Positions 1 through 6,729 of a DNA stretch of 16,097 bases are shown piece by piece. Below the pieces are notes generated by a model. That model made no database searches and had not been told where the DNA came from. It was given only the letters and a program-made list of their open reading frames with translations. Position numbers and translations under genes: made by a program. The stretch is from Pirellulaceae bacterium (GTDB lineage: Bacteria > Planctomycetota > Planctomycetia > Pirellulales > Pirellulaceae): assembly GCA_030744095.1 (NCBI GenBank), contig JASLRF010000057.1:1-16097 (forward strand). Reading direction: 5' to 3'. Within the stretch, counting starts at the first letter, position 1, and each line of letters begins with the position of its first letter.

Positions 1-1
1 G

Positions 2-3000
2 CGCGACGCACTGAGTATGGCCTTGAAGATCAAGGATCTACCGCCAGCTGAAATCGCCAAACGACTGGCGCCTTTTGTCAAAGAATCCGAGCGTCAGGGA
101 TTCGAACTGCTAACGCTCGAACAGCGTGCGATTCTGAAGCAGATTCGCGTTGCCAAAGCAGGGCTACGTTCACTGGGAAATCCCGAAATTGCCCTCGTGC
201 TGGAGCTGGACGAAACGCAGAAAGCGACCGTCGCGGAGTTGCTCAAACAGTGTGACATCGACATGACGAAGGGTGGCGAGGATCATCGTCGCATTACGAA
301 GAGCATCTACGAGCGGAAGTTGGCCGGCGTGATGACGACCGCCCAGCGTGCAGTGTGGGAGCAAATGACCGGCATGTCCGGTGCCACGCCAAGACAGCTA
401 GGTAGTCCATCGGAAACAACCACGACAGTAGCTCAAGGCGATGTCAAGCCAACAGCAACGGAAGGCCCCGAGACGCAAAATGCCGCAGCGAAGAACGCAT
501 CTGACGTGAAGGAGGCACCCGCCTCGGAATCGGCAAGAGACGGCGATCCGAAAGTCGCCACAACGAACGAAGCTCCGGCTACGGAGACCGAACCTCGTGT
601 GGTAGCGACGGAGGACAAGCCGGCGGCGACAGCGGTCGACCCATCGAATGCTCAGGTTGCCCCAGCGACGACGGCGAAGGTACCACCGAATGAGGCCAAG
701 TTGCAATTCAGCTTCAATTTCCACCCCTGGCCCGATGTGCTCGAGTGGTTCGCCGAGCAGTCGGATCTTTCGATCCAGATCGATAGGTATCCGGAAGGCA
801 CGTTTAACTACACCGACCGACACTACTACACGCCGTCCCAAGCGTTGGACATCATGAATCGGGTCTTGCTGACCAAAGGGTATACCGTGGTCCGAACCGG
901 CCGATTGATCACGCTGATTGATTTGGAAGACGAGATCCCCCCGCAACTCGTTGAACTTGTGTCAGTTTCCAAGCTGGATGAGCGTGGTGAATTCGAATTA
1001 GTAAAGTGTCTGTTTCAACTTGCTAAATGGGATCCGTCGGAGGCTGCGGAAGAGATTGGCAAGCTGATTGGGCCGCAAGGTGCCGTGACGGCGCTACCCA
1101 CGGCGGGTCAAATCCTGGTCACGGAAACGGGTGGCAAGTTGCGTGAGATTCGTAACGTGATCGAGGGGGTCGAAAATCCCGATGGAATCGGTGGTGAAGG
1201 GATTCAAGAGATTGCTCTAGAGCACGTGTCGCCCGAAGAAGTTCTGGCAATTGCCCGACCGTTACTGGGGTTGGAGGAAGGCGAGAATTCCAACGACAGC
1301 ATTAAGATCGCGATTGATTCGTACGCCAATCGACTGTTTGTTACGGGGTCGCGCCAGACTGTACAACGCTTGAGAGACCTTGTTCCAATGGTGGATCGGT
1401 CTCCTGAGGCGGTTGGCGAGCCCGCTGCCCCACTTGAACAACCTCAATTGGAAACGTATCAAATCGTCAAAGCCGATCCAAACCAGGTGTTGATGGTAAC
1501 CCAGACCTTGATGGCAGGTCTGCCGGATGTGCGCCTGGCCGTCGACGAAGTGACGAAAAAGCTGGTGGCACTGGCAAGGCCGTCGGAACATCGAATCATC
1601 ATCGAAACGCTGCGCCAGCTAGAAGGCGACGCGCCGCACGTCGAAGTGATTCAGTTGCGGCGAATGGATCCGCAATTGGTCATGTTGGCGATCAACAAGC
1701 TGTTTGGAACCGATGAGGAAGGTGCCACGGGTCCGAAGGTCGACGGCGATCCCATATCGATGAAATTGTGGGTCCGCGGCACGACTAGCGAGATTGCACA
1801 GATCCAAGAGCTGTGTGACAAGTTGGAAGGTCCCGATCTGAGCTCGGGGCAAGGGCTGAGACGAAGCGTCCGCATGTTGCCATTCAGTGGATCGGCGGCT
1901 CAGACCGCGTTAGGAAGCGCCGAGCTGATTTGGAATTCGATGCGGCCCAACGCGATTCGTATCATCACGCCGTCAGCGGTTAGCAGCTCGATTCGCGAGC
2001 GGAGTGCACCTCACCCAGAGGCCCAGCAGGAAGAGGCTCCGCAGGATTACTCGCCTAGAGTTCCGTCGCAGAACGCCCCGTCGCAAAACGTCCCACCCGT
2101 TCAGCCATCAGTTCCCAAGCCGACCAAGCCGCCAGCCGCCGAGCCGGACTCGAATCGAAATGCACGCCGCGATGTTTCGCCTGTCACCTTTGTCAGTTGG
2201 ATCCAAGATGGCCAGCCCGTTGCTGGGGACGATGGCCTGCCGCCCAGCAAGAAGGAGACCAGCCAAAAGGAGACGCCTTCCGCCAGTGGCGACAAGCCTG
2301 AGACTGCGAACAAGAAGCCCGCTGATATTGTGATCTCGTTCACCGCGGATGGAGTCATCATCGCTTCAGAGGATCTCGAGGCGTTGGATGAATTTGAGGC
2401 GTTGGTCCGCTCGCTGATTGACAGCTCGTCAATCGCCGGTCCACAGCCCACAGTGATTTGGCTGCGCTATGCAAAAGCCGATGTGGCAGCAGCGCTATTG
2501 ACGCAGATCTTGACCGGCGGAACAGCCGGCAGCGGAGGAGGCTCGCTGTTGGGCGACATGGCTGCCGGGGTCCTCGGCGATGTCGGTGGCGGATTGTTGG
2601 GTGGCTTGATGGGCGGTGGTGGCTCGTTGTTGCCATCCGGGGCTCCCAGCATCATCGCGGACATGCGATTGAACGCGTTGATTGTCCAGGCCAGTGCGCT
2701 TGAATTGCAGCTGATTGAACAGCTGTTGCCGATCATCGATCGCGAGGGGAGTCCCGAAGCGGTTGAAACTGCGGGCAAGCCACGGCTGATTCCTGTCTAC
2801 TACATGACTGCGGACGACATGGCAACTATTATTCGTCAAGTTTACGCGGATCGGCTGGTTACGTCTGGCGGCGGCCAACAGCAGGGTCGTCAACCGTCGC
2901 CCGAAGATTTCATCCGGGCGCTCCGCGGTGGTGGCCGCGGTGGACAGAACCCGGAAGCGAAGAGTGAAATTGCTAAGATGGCGCTTGGCGTCGACCCTCG

Positions 3001-3454
3001 CAGCAACTCGCTGGTCGTGGCCGCGCCCGAGCCGTTGTTTAAGGAGGTCGAGGAACTGGTTGCCCAGTTAGATCGGCAAGGCGTGGACTCCGAAGAAGGC
3101 ATGAAAGTCCTCTCGATGAAGGGCGCTAGCGCTGAAATGATCGCCAGTGCACTTGCATCGATCACTGGTGGTGAAGTCACCAGTAGTTCGACCGGTGGTT
3201 CGACGTCGAGGTCCGGAGGCAGCCCCACGCCAGGAGCAAGTGGCGGCCCAACCGCAGCGACGTCTGCCGACGCGATTCGTCGACGCATCGAGTTTTTTCG
3301 CTCACTCGGTGGAGGGGGTCGTGGTGGTCCACCGGGTAGTGGCAGTGGTTTTGGCGGTCGCGGAGGTGGTCCAATCAGCGGTTCCAGTGGACGCGGTGGA
3401 CCATCGGGCGGTGGTCGCGGTGGACCGCCAAGCGGCGGCCGAGGAGGACGGTGA
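2..3454 (+). CDS. gspD: Secretin-like multi-N-domain protein in the GspD position, no beta-barrel; 5' end cut by the window
   Basis: Probably the periplasmic ring component of the T2SS-like machine. The frame is open to the window edge and the first ATG (17) gives no signal peptide, so the true start is likely upstream; residues here are counted from that ATG. Visible in order: an LTxxQ-type helical module (about 30-119), an Ala/Thr/Glu/Pro linker (120-228), an N0/STN-like domain (229-308), then N1-type beta-alpha-beta-beta-alpha domains at about 309-390, 395-461, 479-537, 541-607, 615-657 plus 769-805 (split by a ~110-residue Pro/Ser-rich insert), 811-915 (with a Gly-rich insert at 834-877) and 923-1025, a half domain at 1028-1052, and a Gly/Arg-rich tail to 1145. 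Nothing resembling the C-terminal secretin barrel of GspD/PilQ follows the N domains. It heads the gsp locus. The secretin N-domain assignment is firm; calling it GspD is by position. Confidence 0.85.
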   Translation, partial: RDALSMALKIKDLPPAEIAKRLAPFVKESERQGFELLTLEQRAILKQIRVAKAGLRSLGNPEIALVLELDETQKATVAELLKQCDIDMTKGGEDHRRITKSIYERKLAGVMTTAQRAVWEQMTGMSGATPRQLGSPSETTTTVAQGDVKPTATEGPETQNAAAKNASDVKEAPASESARDGDPKVATTNEAPATETEPRVVATEDKPAATAVDPSNAQVAPATTAKVPPNEAKLQFSFNFHPWPDVLEWFAEQSDLSIQIDRYPEGTFNYTDRHYYTPSQALDIMNRVLLTKGYTVVRTGRLITLIDLEDEIPPQLVELVSVSKLDERGEFELVKCLFQLAKWDPSEAAEEIGKLIGPQGAVTALPTAGQILVTETGGKLREIRNVIEGVENPDGIGGEGIQEIALEHVSPEEVLAIARPLLGLEEGENSNDSIKIAIDSYANRLFVTGSRQTVQRLRDLVPMVDRSPEAVGEPAAPLEQPQLETYQIVKADPNQVLMVTQTLMAGLPDVRLAVDEVTKKLVALARPSEHRIIIETLRQLEGDAPHVEVIQLRRMDPQLVMLAINKLFGTDEEGATGPKVDGDPISMKLWVRGTTSEIAQIQELCDKLEGPDLSSGQGLRRSVRMLPFSGSAAQTALGSAELIWNSMRPNAIRIITPSAVSSSIRERSAPHPEAQQEEAPQDYSPRVPSQNAPSQNVPPVQPSVPKPTKPPAAEPDSNRNARRDVSPVTFVSWIQDGQPVAGDDGLPPSKKETSQKETPSASGDKPETANKKPADIVISFTADGVIIASEDLEALDEFEALVRSLIDSSSIAGPQPTVIWLRYAKADVAAALLTQILTGGTAGSGGGSLLGDMAAGVLGDVGGGLLGGLMGGGGSLLPSGAPSIIADMRLNALIVQASALELQLIEQLLPIIDREGSPEAVETAGKPRLIPVYYMTADDMATIIRQVYADRLVTSGGGQQQGRQPSPEDFIRALRGGGRGGQNPEAKSEIAKMALGVDPRSNSLVVAAPEPLFKEVEELVAQLDRQGVDSEEGMKVLSMKGASAEMIASALASITGGEVTSSSTGGSTSRSGGSPTPGASGGPTAATSADAIRRRIEFFRSLGGGGRGGPPGSGSGFGGRGGGPISGSSGRGGPSGGGRGGPPSGGRGGR

Positions 3455-3553
3455 TTAGCATTTTCCCCGCCCGAGTGGAAACCGCTACAGCCAACAAGAC
3501 AACAATCGAGATTACACTAATCCGACCTACCGGGGCCCGAAGGCCGCAACCAA

Positions 3554-3613
3554 AGTAGCAGGCACGCACAGTGTGCCGTCCGCTGTTACGGCACACGGAG
3601 TGTGCCTACTACT
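3554..3613. repeat. REP/BIME-like pair of imperfect hairpins in inverted orientation
   Basis: Two 26-nt arms (3554-3579 and 3588-3613) are reverse complements at 22 of 26 positions, separated by 8 nt. Each arm is itself a hairpin: the right arm has GGCACAC-GGA-GTGTGCC (3590-3606, 7-bp perfect stem, 3-nt loop), and the left arm has a matching 17-nt stem-loop (3561-3577) with one G-T wobble. The unit can therefore fold either as two small hairpins or as one long one, as in bacterial REP/BIME elements. No T-run follows, so it is not a classical intrinsic terminator. From memory, similar GTGTGCC-type hairpins recur between planctomycete genes; that is recollection, not a search result. It lies about 100 bp past the secretin-like stop codon and could protect mRNA 3' ends or weaken read-through. 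Confidence 0.7.
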
Positions 3614-3930
3614 GTCAGAAGTGCGCACACGGCGCGCGGAAGTGACCAAAAGAGACTCAAACCAGAATTTCCACTTGAGAATGGGCCAGCGCGCGAGCCT
3701 GCGAGAACAAAGGACCAGGCCGCCAATTGGACAAACGAGAGTGGATTCCCGCCACACGAAATTGCGCAAAGCAAGAAAATCGTCCGGCCAATGGCGGCTG
3801 GTCTCCGCGATGTAACCCCACCCGATCAAAATCAGTTCGCAAATCGGCGCAATTGTCGCTTTTCAATCCAATTCAGTTGTGAATATGATACTTGGGTTGA
3901 GGCTCGAAGTTTGCGAAAACACGGAACTTA

Positions 3931-3959
3931 TGGACAGCCCGTTGGTTTAATTGTGTAAT
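3931..3959 (+). promoter_or_regulatory. Candidate sigma70 promoter for the secreted-protein/gspE part of the locus
   Basis: TGGACA at 3931-3936 (5 of 6 to TTGACA) and TGTAAT at 3954-3959 (5 of 6 to TATAAT) are separated by exactly 17 nt. Transcription would begin near 3966, giving a leader of about 90 nt before the ATG at 4059. It lies downstream of the hairpin repeat, as expected for a transcriptional restart after the first gene. The call is by consensus matching only. Confidence 0.45.
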
Positions 3960-4044
3960 CGAACGATCCAGCGATCCTACGCATTCCCGCAAAGGAACGC
4001 AGATCTCCACATTCGCCCGATGGCGATGCGCTACACCCTAACAT

Positions 4045-4049
4045 GAGGA
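4045..4049 (+). promoter_or_regulatory. Shine-Dalgarno GAGGA that decides the start of the secreted helical protein
   Basis: GAGGA ends directly before an ATG at 4050 but 9 nt before the in-frame ATG at 4059. Only the second spacing is workable, so translation most likely starts at 4059, which also gives a cleaner signal peptide. Confidence 0.6.
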
Positions 4050-4058
4050 ATGACGACG

Positions 4059-4844
4059 ATGAGACTAACGCGGACGAACTCACTGTTGGTACTGGTTGCA
4101 ATCATGGCAATCTGCTTATCTGGGGCAGACGTGATGGCTCAACGTGGTGGCGGCCGTCCTGGCAGCGGTGGCGGCCGTCCCGGTGGTGGATTTGGTGGAT
4201 TTGGCGGTGGTTCCAGCCTACTTGACGTAGCCGCTCGCAAAGAGGTGCAAGAGCACCTTGAATTGCTGCCAGACCAGATCGATGACCTAACGAAGCTCGC
4301 CGAAACCCAGCGAGCGGGACAACGCGATCGCTTTCGTGGCTTGGACTTTGGCGCCCTTCGCGATGGTAGCGAAGAGGAACGTGCAGCGGCCCGGGCTAAG
4401 ATCCAGGAGGCGTTTCGCAAGGCAGCCGCGGACACTCAAGCCAAAGTCGACAACATCTTGTTGCCTCACCAGTCGAAGCGGCTTGCGCAACTGGCAATGC
4501 AGCGCCGCTTGCGTGGTGGGATCACCGCTGCACTTGGCAGTGAGGAGATGTCAACTCAGTTGGGGATTTCCGCCGACCAGCGTGAACAGCTGCGAGACAA
4601 GGCCCGTGAAGCGGACGCAGTATTTCGTGCGAAAGTCGCCAAGTTGCGAGAAGAAATGCAAGCAGATTTGCTGAAAGATCTGTCGCCATCGCAGCAAGCC
4701 AAGTACGAGAGCCTGGTGGGCAAGCCGTTTGAATTCGCCCCGGACGAACGTGGACCGGGTGGACGCGGTGGCCAGCCTGGTGGTGGCCGACCTGGCGGCC
4801 AAGAGCGTGGCGGTCGAACCCGTCCCCAACGACCAGGACAATAA
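4059..4844 (+). CDS. Secreted LTxxQ/Spy-like helical protein with Gly/Arg-rich ends
   Basis: A 261-residue exported protein of unknown function. Residues 1-27 form a signal peptide (basic start, hydrophobic core, likely cut after VMA before Gln28). A Gly/Arg/Pro-rich stretch follows (about 29-52), then a charged alpha-helical region (about 55-226) made of two related units. Each unit has a 'L-x-[LI]-x-x-x-Q' start and an 'L-x-x-x-Q-x-[KR]' end: unit 1 about 63-150, unit 2 about 161-226 with LSPSQQAKYESLVGKPF near its end. A second Gly/Arg/Pro-rich tail closes it. The layout recalls Spy/CpxP-like periplasmic proteins and the many planctomycete LTxxQ-type proteins, but no activity can be assigned. 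Unit 2 resembles the N-terminal module of the secretin-like protein upstream. It lies 57 bp before gspE and is probably cotranscribed, so a role at the secretion machine is plausible. ATG 4050 is an alternative start with poor ribosome-site spacing. Confidence 0.8.
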   Translation: MRLTRTNSLLVLVAIMAICLSGADVMAQRGGGRPGSGGGRPGGGFGGFGGGSSLLDVAARKEVQEHLELLPDQIDDLTKLAETQRAGQRDRFRGLDFGALRDGSEEERAAARAKIQEAFRKAAADTQAKVDNILLPHQSKRLAQLAMQRRLRGGITAALGSEEMSTQLGISADQREQLRDKAREADAVFRAKVAKLREEMQADLLKDLSPSQQAKYESLVGKPFEFAPDERGPGGRGGQPGGGRPGGQERGGRTRPQRPGQ

Positions 4845-4901
4845 TGACTCTGGAATCGTCGACAAAGAATTCTTCCCATCACTGAAGCTAGGGCCGAGAG
4901 A

Positions 4902-6614
4902 ATGGAAGCTGGAGAAATCCTGCTACAACGTGGTTTGCTCGACGTTAAGCAATTAGAGCTTTCGCGCGCTGGCCACCAAGACGGTACGAGTCTGGTGGAT
5001 ACGGCCGTTGAGAAGGGCTTCGTCAAGGAAGAAGAGGCCCTCCGCGCCCTGGCGGAAGAGGTGGGATTGGATTACATCGATTTGGCCGAAACGGATGTCG
5101 ACCTTTCGCTGCTGAAAAGTTTCCCCAACAAGTTGATCCACCGCCAGTCACTTTTCCCGATTCGTCGGAATAACGGTGAACTGGTGGTGGCAACAAGTGA
5201 CCCGTTCGATCTTTATCCGATCGACGAAGTAAGTGCCGCAACAGGACTTTCGGTCACGCCAGTATTAGCCGGGCGAACTGAAATCGCCAAGCTGATCAAG
5301 CGGCACTTGGGCGTCGGCAGCGAAACGGTCGATGGTCTGATCCAAGCCACGGTCGAAGAAGAGGAGGGGCTCGAATTACTTTCAGGGATCGAGACCGATG
5401 GCTCAGAATTGTCCGAGATGGCCGAAGAGGCCTCCGTCATTCGCCTGGTCAACGAAATCCTGCTGGAAGCCATCGACACTCGGACCAGCGACGTTCACAT
5501 TGAATCCCAAGCGTCTGGGTTGGTGGTCCGCTACCGCATCGACGGAATGTTGCAACTGCAGCCGATGCCGTCGGAGATCAATCGATTTGCCGCGGCAATC
5601 GTCAGTCGCTTGAAGATCATGGCGCGATTGAACATCGCGGAAAAACGCCTGCCTCAAGATGGACGGATGAAGCTGCGCGTTTCTGGACGCGAAGTCGACG
5701 TGCGTGTTTCGGTGATCCCCATGATAAACGGGGAAGGCATCGTGATGCGGTTGCTGGATAAGGAGTCGATGAACTTCGATCTGCAATCGCTGGGGATGGA
5801 ATTCGAGACCTATCAGACGTTCTGCGAACTGATCGCCAATCCACACGGAATCCTCTTGGTAACGGGGCCAACTGGATCTGGAAAGACGACCACTCTCTAC
5901 AGTTCACTGATCGAAATCAACCGGCCTGACATCAAGATCATTACGACAGAAGATCCCGTCGAATACCAGTTGGAAGGCATCAATCAGATTCAAGTGCATC
6001 CGAAAATTGGGTTAACGTTTGCTCATACGCTGCGGAGTATCTTGCGTCATGATCCAGACGTTGTGCTGGTGGGCGAAATCCGCGATCTGGAAACTGCGGA
6101 GAACGCGATTCAAGCTTCACTGACGGGTCACTTGGTGTTTAGTACTTTGCATACCAATGACGCCGCCGGTGCCTATGCACGAATGGTCGACATGGGCGTC
6201 GAGCCATTCTTGGTGGCCAGCACCGTCGAAGCGGTTATGGCTCAACGCCTGGTGCGGCGTCTTTGCGACAAGTGCAAAGGAGAATTTCGCCCCGCACCCG
6301 ATGACTTGCCGAGAGATTTTCCCATGGAGCAGTTGAGTGGCGCCGAGATGTTTCAGCCCGTCGGTTGTCGTCAGTGTCGTCAGTCAGGATACGCGGGACG
6401 AATGGGGATTTACGAACTGCTGGTGACGACTGATGAGGTACGTCAATTGGCGCACGATCGCGCCAGCACGTGGAAGCTAAAGACGCAGGCTATCAAGGAC
6501 GGAATGTGCACACTGCGGGACGACGGCTGGCGCAAAGTGCTCAAGGGCAAGACGTCCGTTGACGAGATTCTGCGGGTGAGCAAAGGTGACCGGCAGCTTA
6601 CAACCGACCACTAG
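4902..6614 (+). CDS. gspE: Type II secretion / type IV pilus assembly ATPase GspE (GspE/PilB family)
   Basis: Cytoplasmic hexameric ATPase that drives pseudopilus assembly by acting on GspF and GspL. Its 570 residues are typical of the family. Residues 1 to about 150 form the T2SSE/MshEN N-terminal domain, with the familiar start 'GEILLQRGLL'. The catalytic domain has Walker A GPTGSGKT at 322-329, Asp-box residues in the 'TTEDPVEYQ' stretch, Walker B and following Glu in DPDVVLVGEIRD (384-395), and a His-box region with 'TGHLVFSTLHTNDA'. The zinc-binding tetracysteine element is intact: C455-x2-C458 and C489-x2-C492. The start is the first in-frame ATG with a weak AGGG 8-9 nt upstream. No key residue is missing, so it should be active. 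By sequence alone a PilB name would be possible; the pseudopilin genes downstream favour GspE. Confidence 0.96.
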   Translation: MEAGEILLQRGLLDVKQLELSRAGHQDGTSLVDTAVEKGFVKEEEALRALAEEVGLDYIDLAETDVDLSLLKSFPNKLIHRQSLFPIRRNNGELVVATSDPFDLYPIDEVSAATGLSVTPVLAGRTEIAKLIKRHLGVGSETVDGLIQATVEEEEGLELLSGIETDGSELSEMAEEASVIRLVNEILLEAIDTRTSDVHIESQASGLVVRYRIDGMLQLQPMPSEINRFAAAIVSRLKIMARLNIAEKRLPQDGRMKLRVSGREVDVRVSVIPMINGEGIVMRLLDKESMNFDLQSLGMEFETYQTFCELIANPHGILLVTGPTGSGKTTTLYSSLIEINRPDIKIITTEDPVEYQLEGINQIQVHPKIGLTFAHTLRSILRHDPDVVLVGEIRDLETAENAIQASLTGHLVFSTLHTNDAAGAYARMVDMGVEPFLVASTVEAVMAQRLVRRLCDKCKGEFRPAPDDLPRDFPMEQLSGAEMFQPVGCRQCRQSGYAGRMGIYELLVTTDEVRQLAHDRASTWKLKTQAIKDGMCTLRDDGWRKVLKGKTSVDEILRVSKGDRQLTTDH

Positions 6615-6729
6615 ATCCCGATTATGATAAAGATATCCAAGTTGGTGGATTGAAACCGGCTTGGAGTGTGCAGCGTAGTTGGCAAGGGCACGATGCCACC
6701 GATAACAAAACCGGTCAGTAAGCACGATC
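6615..6729. other. Gap between gspE and gspF
   Basis: This 115-bp gap is longer than the other gaps in the second half of the locus. It contains a mediocre promoter-like pair, TTGGCA at 6679-6684 and GATAAC at 6701-6706 (16-nt spacer), 24 nt before the gspF start. There is no clear Shine-Dalgarno before gspF. The pair is too weak to call a promoter with confidence. Confidence 0.25.

Larger units (their letters stand above)
3455..4058. other. Long intergenic stretch between the secretin-like gene and the secreted helical protein gene
   Basis: About 600 bp without a convincing gene. Short open frames exist on both strands, but they read across the hairpin repeat at 3554-3613 and resemble no family, so they are taken as chance. 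The stretch holds the hairpin-pair repeat, a good sigma70-like promoter at 3931-3959 and the Shine-Dalgarno at 4045-4049. The remainder (about 3614-3930) shows nothing recognisable. Its length contrasts with the tightly packed downstream genes and suggests that the secretin-like gene forms a separate transcription unit. Confidence 0.7.

Noticed and set aside
398..946. 182-codon - strand open frame within the secretin-like gene, and other long antisense frames in the gsp genes
   Set aside because: They lie fully inside well-supported genes, are Arg/Cys-rich and low in recognisable structure, and follow from codon bias on the coding strand.
3554..3613. Hairpin repeat as a CRISPR unit or intrinsic terminator
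   Set aside because: There is a single locus with no regularly spaced copies, so it is not CRISPR. There is no downstream T-run, so it is not a classical intrinsic terminator.
3862..3889. TATGAT at 3884-3889 as a -10 element
   Set aside because: No acceptable -35 lies at 16-18 nt (TTCAAT matches only 3 of 6). The TGGACA/TGTAAT pair at 3931-3959 is clearly better.
3602..3958. 118-codon + strand open frame in the long intergenic region
   Set aside because: It begins inside the hairpin repeat, has no ribosome site or recognisable domain, and overlaps the candidate promoter. Opposite-strand frames there are equally open. Taken as chance in GC-rich DNA.
4050..4058. ATG 4050 as the start of the secreted helical protein
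   Set aside because: The GAGGA site directly abuts it, leaving no spacer. ATG 4059 has a 9-nt spacer and a standard signal peptide.
6679..6706. TTGGCA / GATAAC as a promoter for gspF
   Set aside because: The -10 matches only 4 of 6 and lies 24 nt from the start codon. Plausible but not distinguishable from background.
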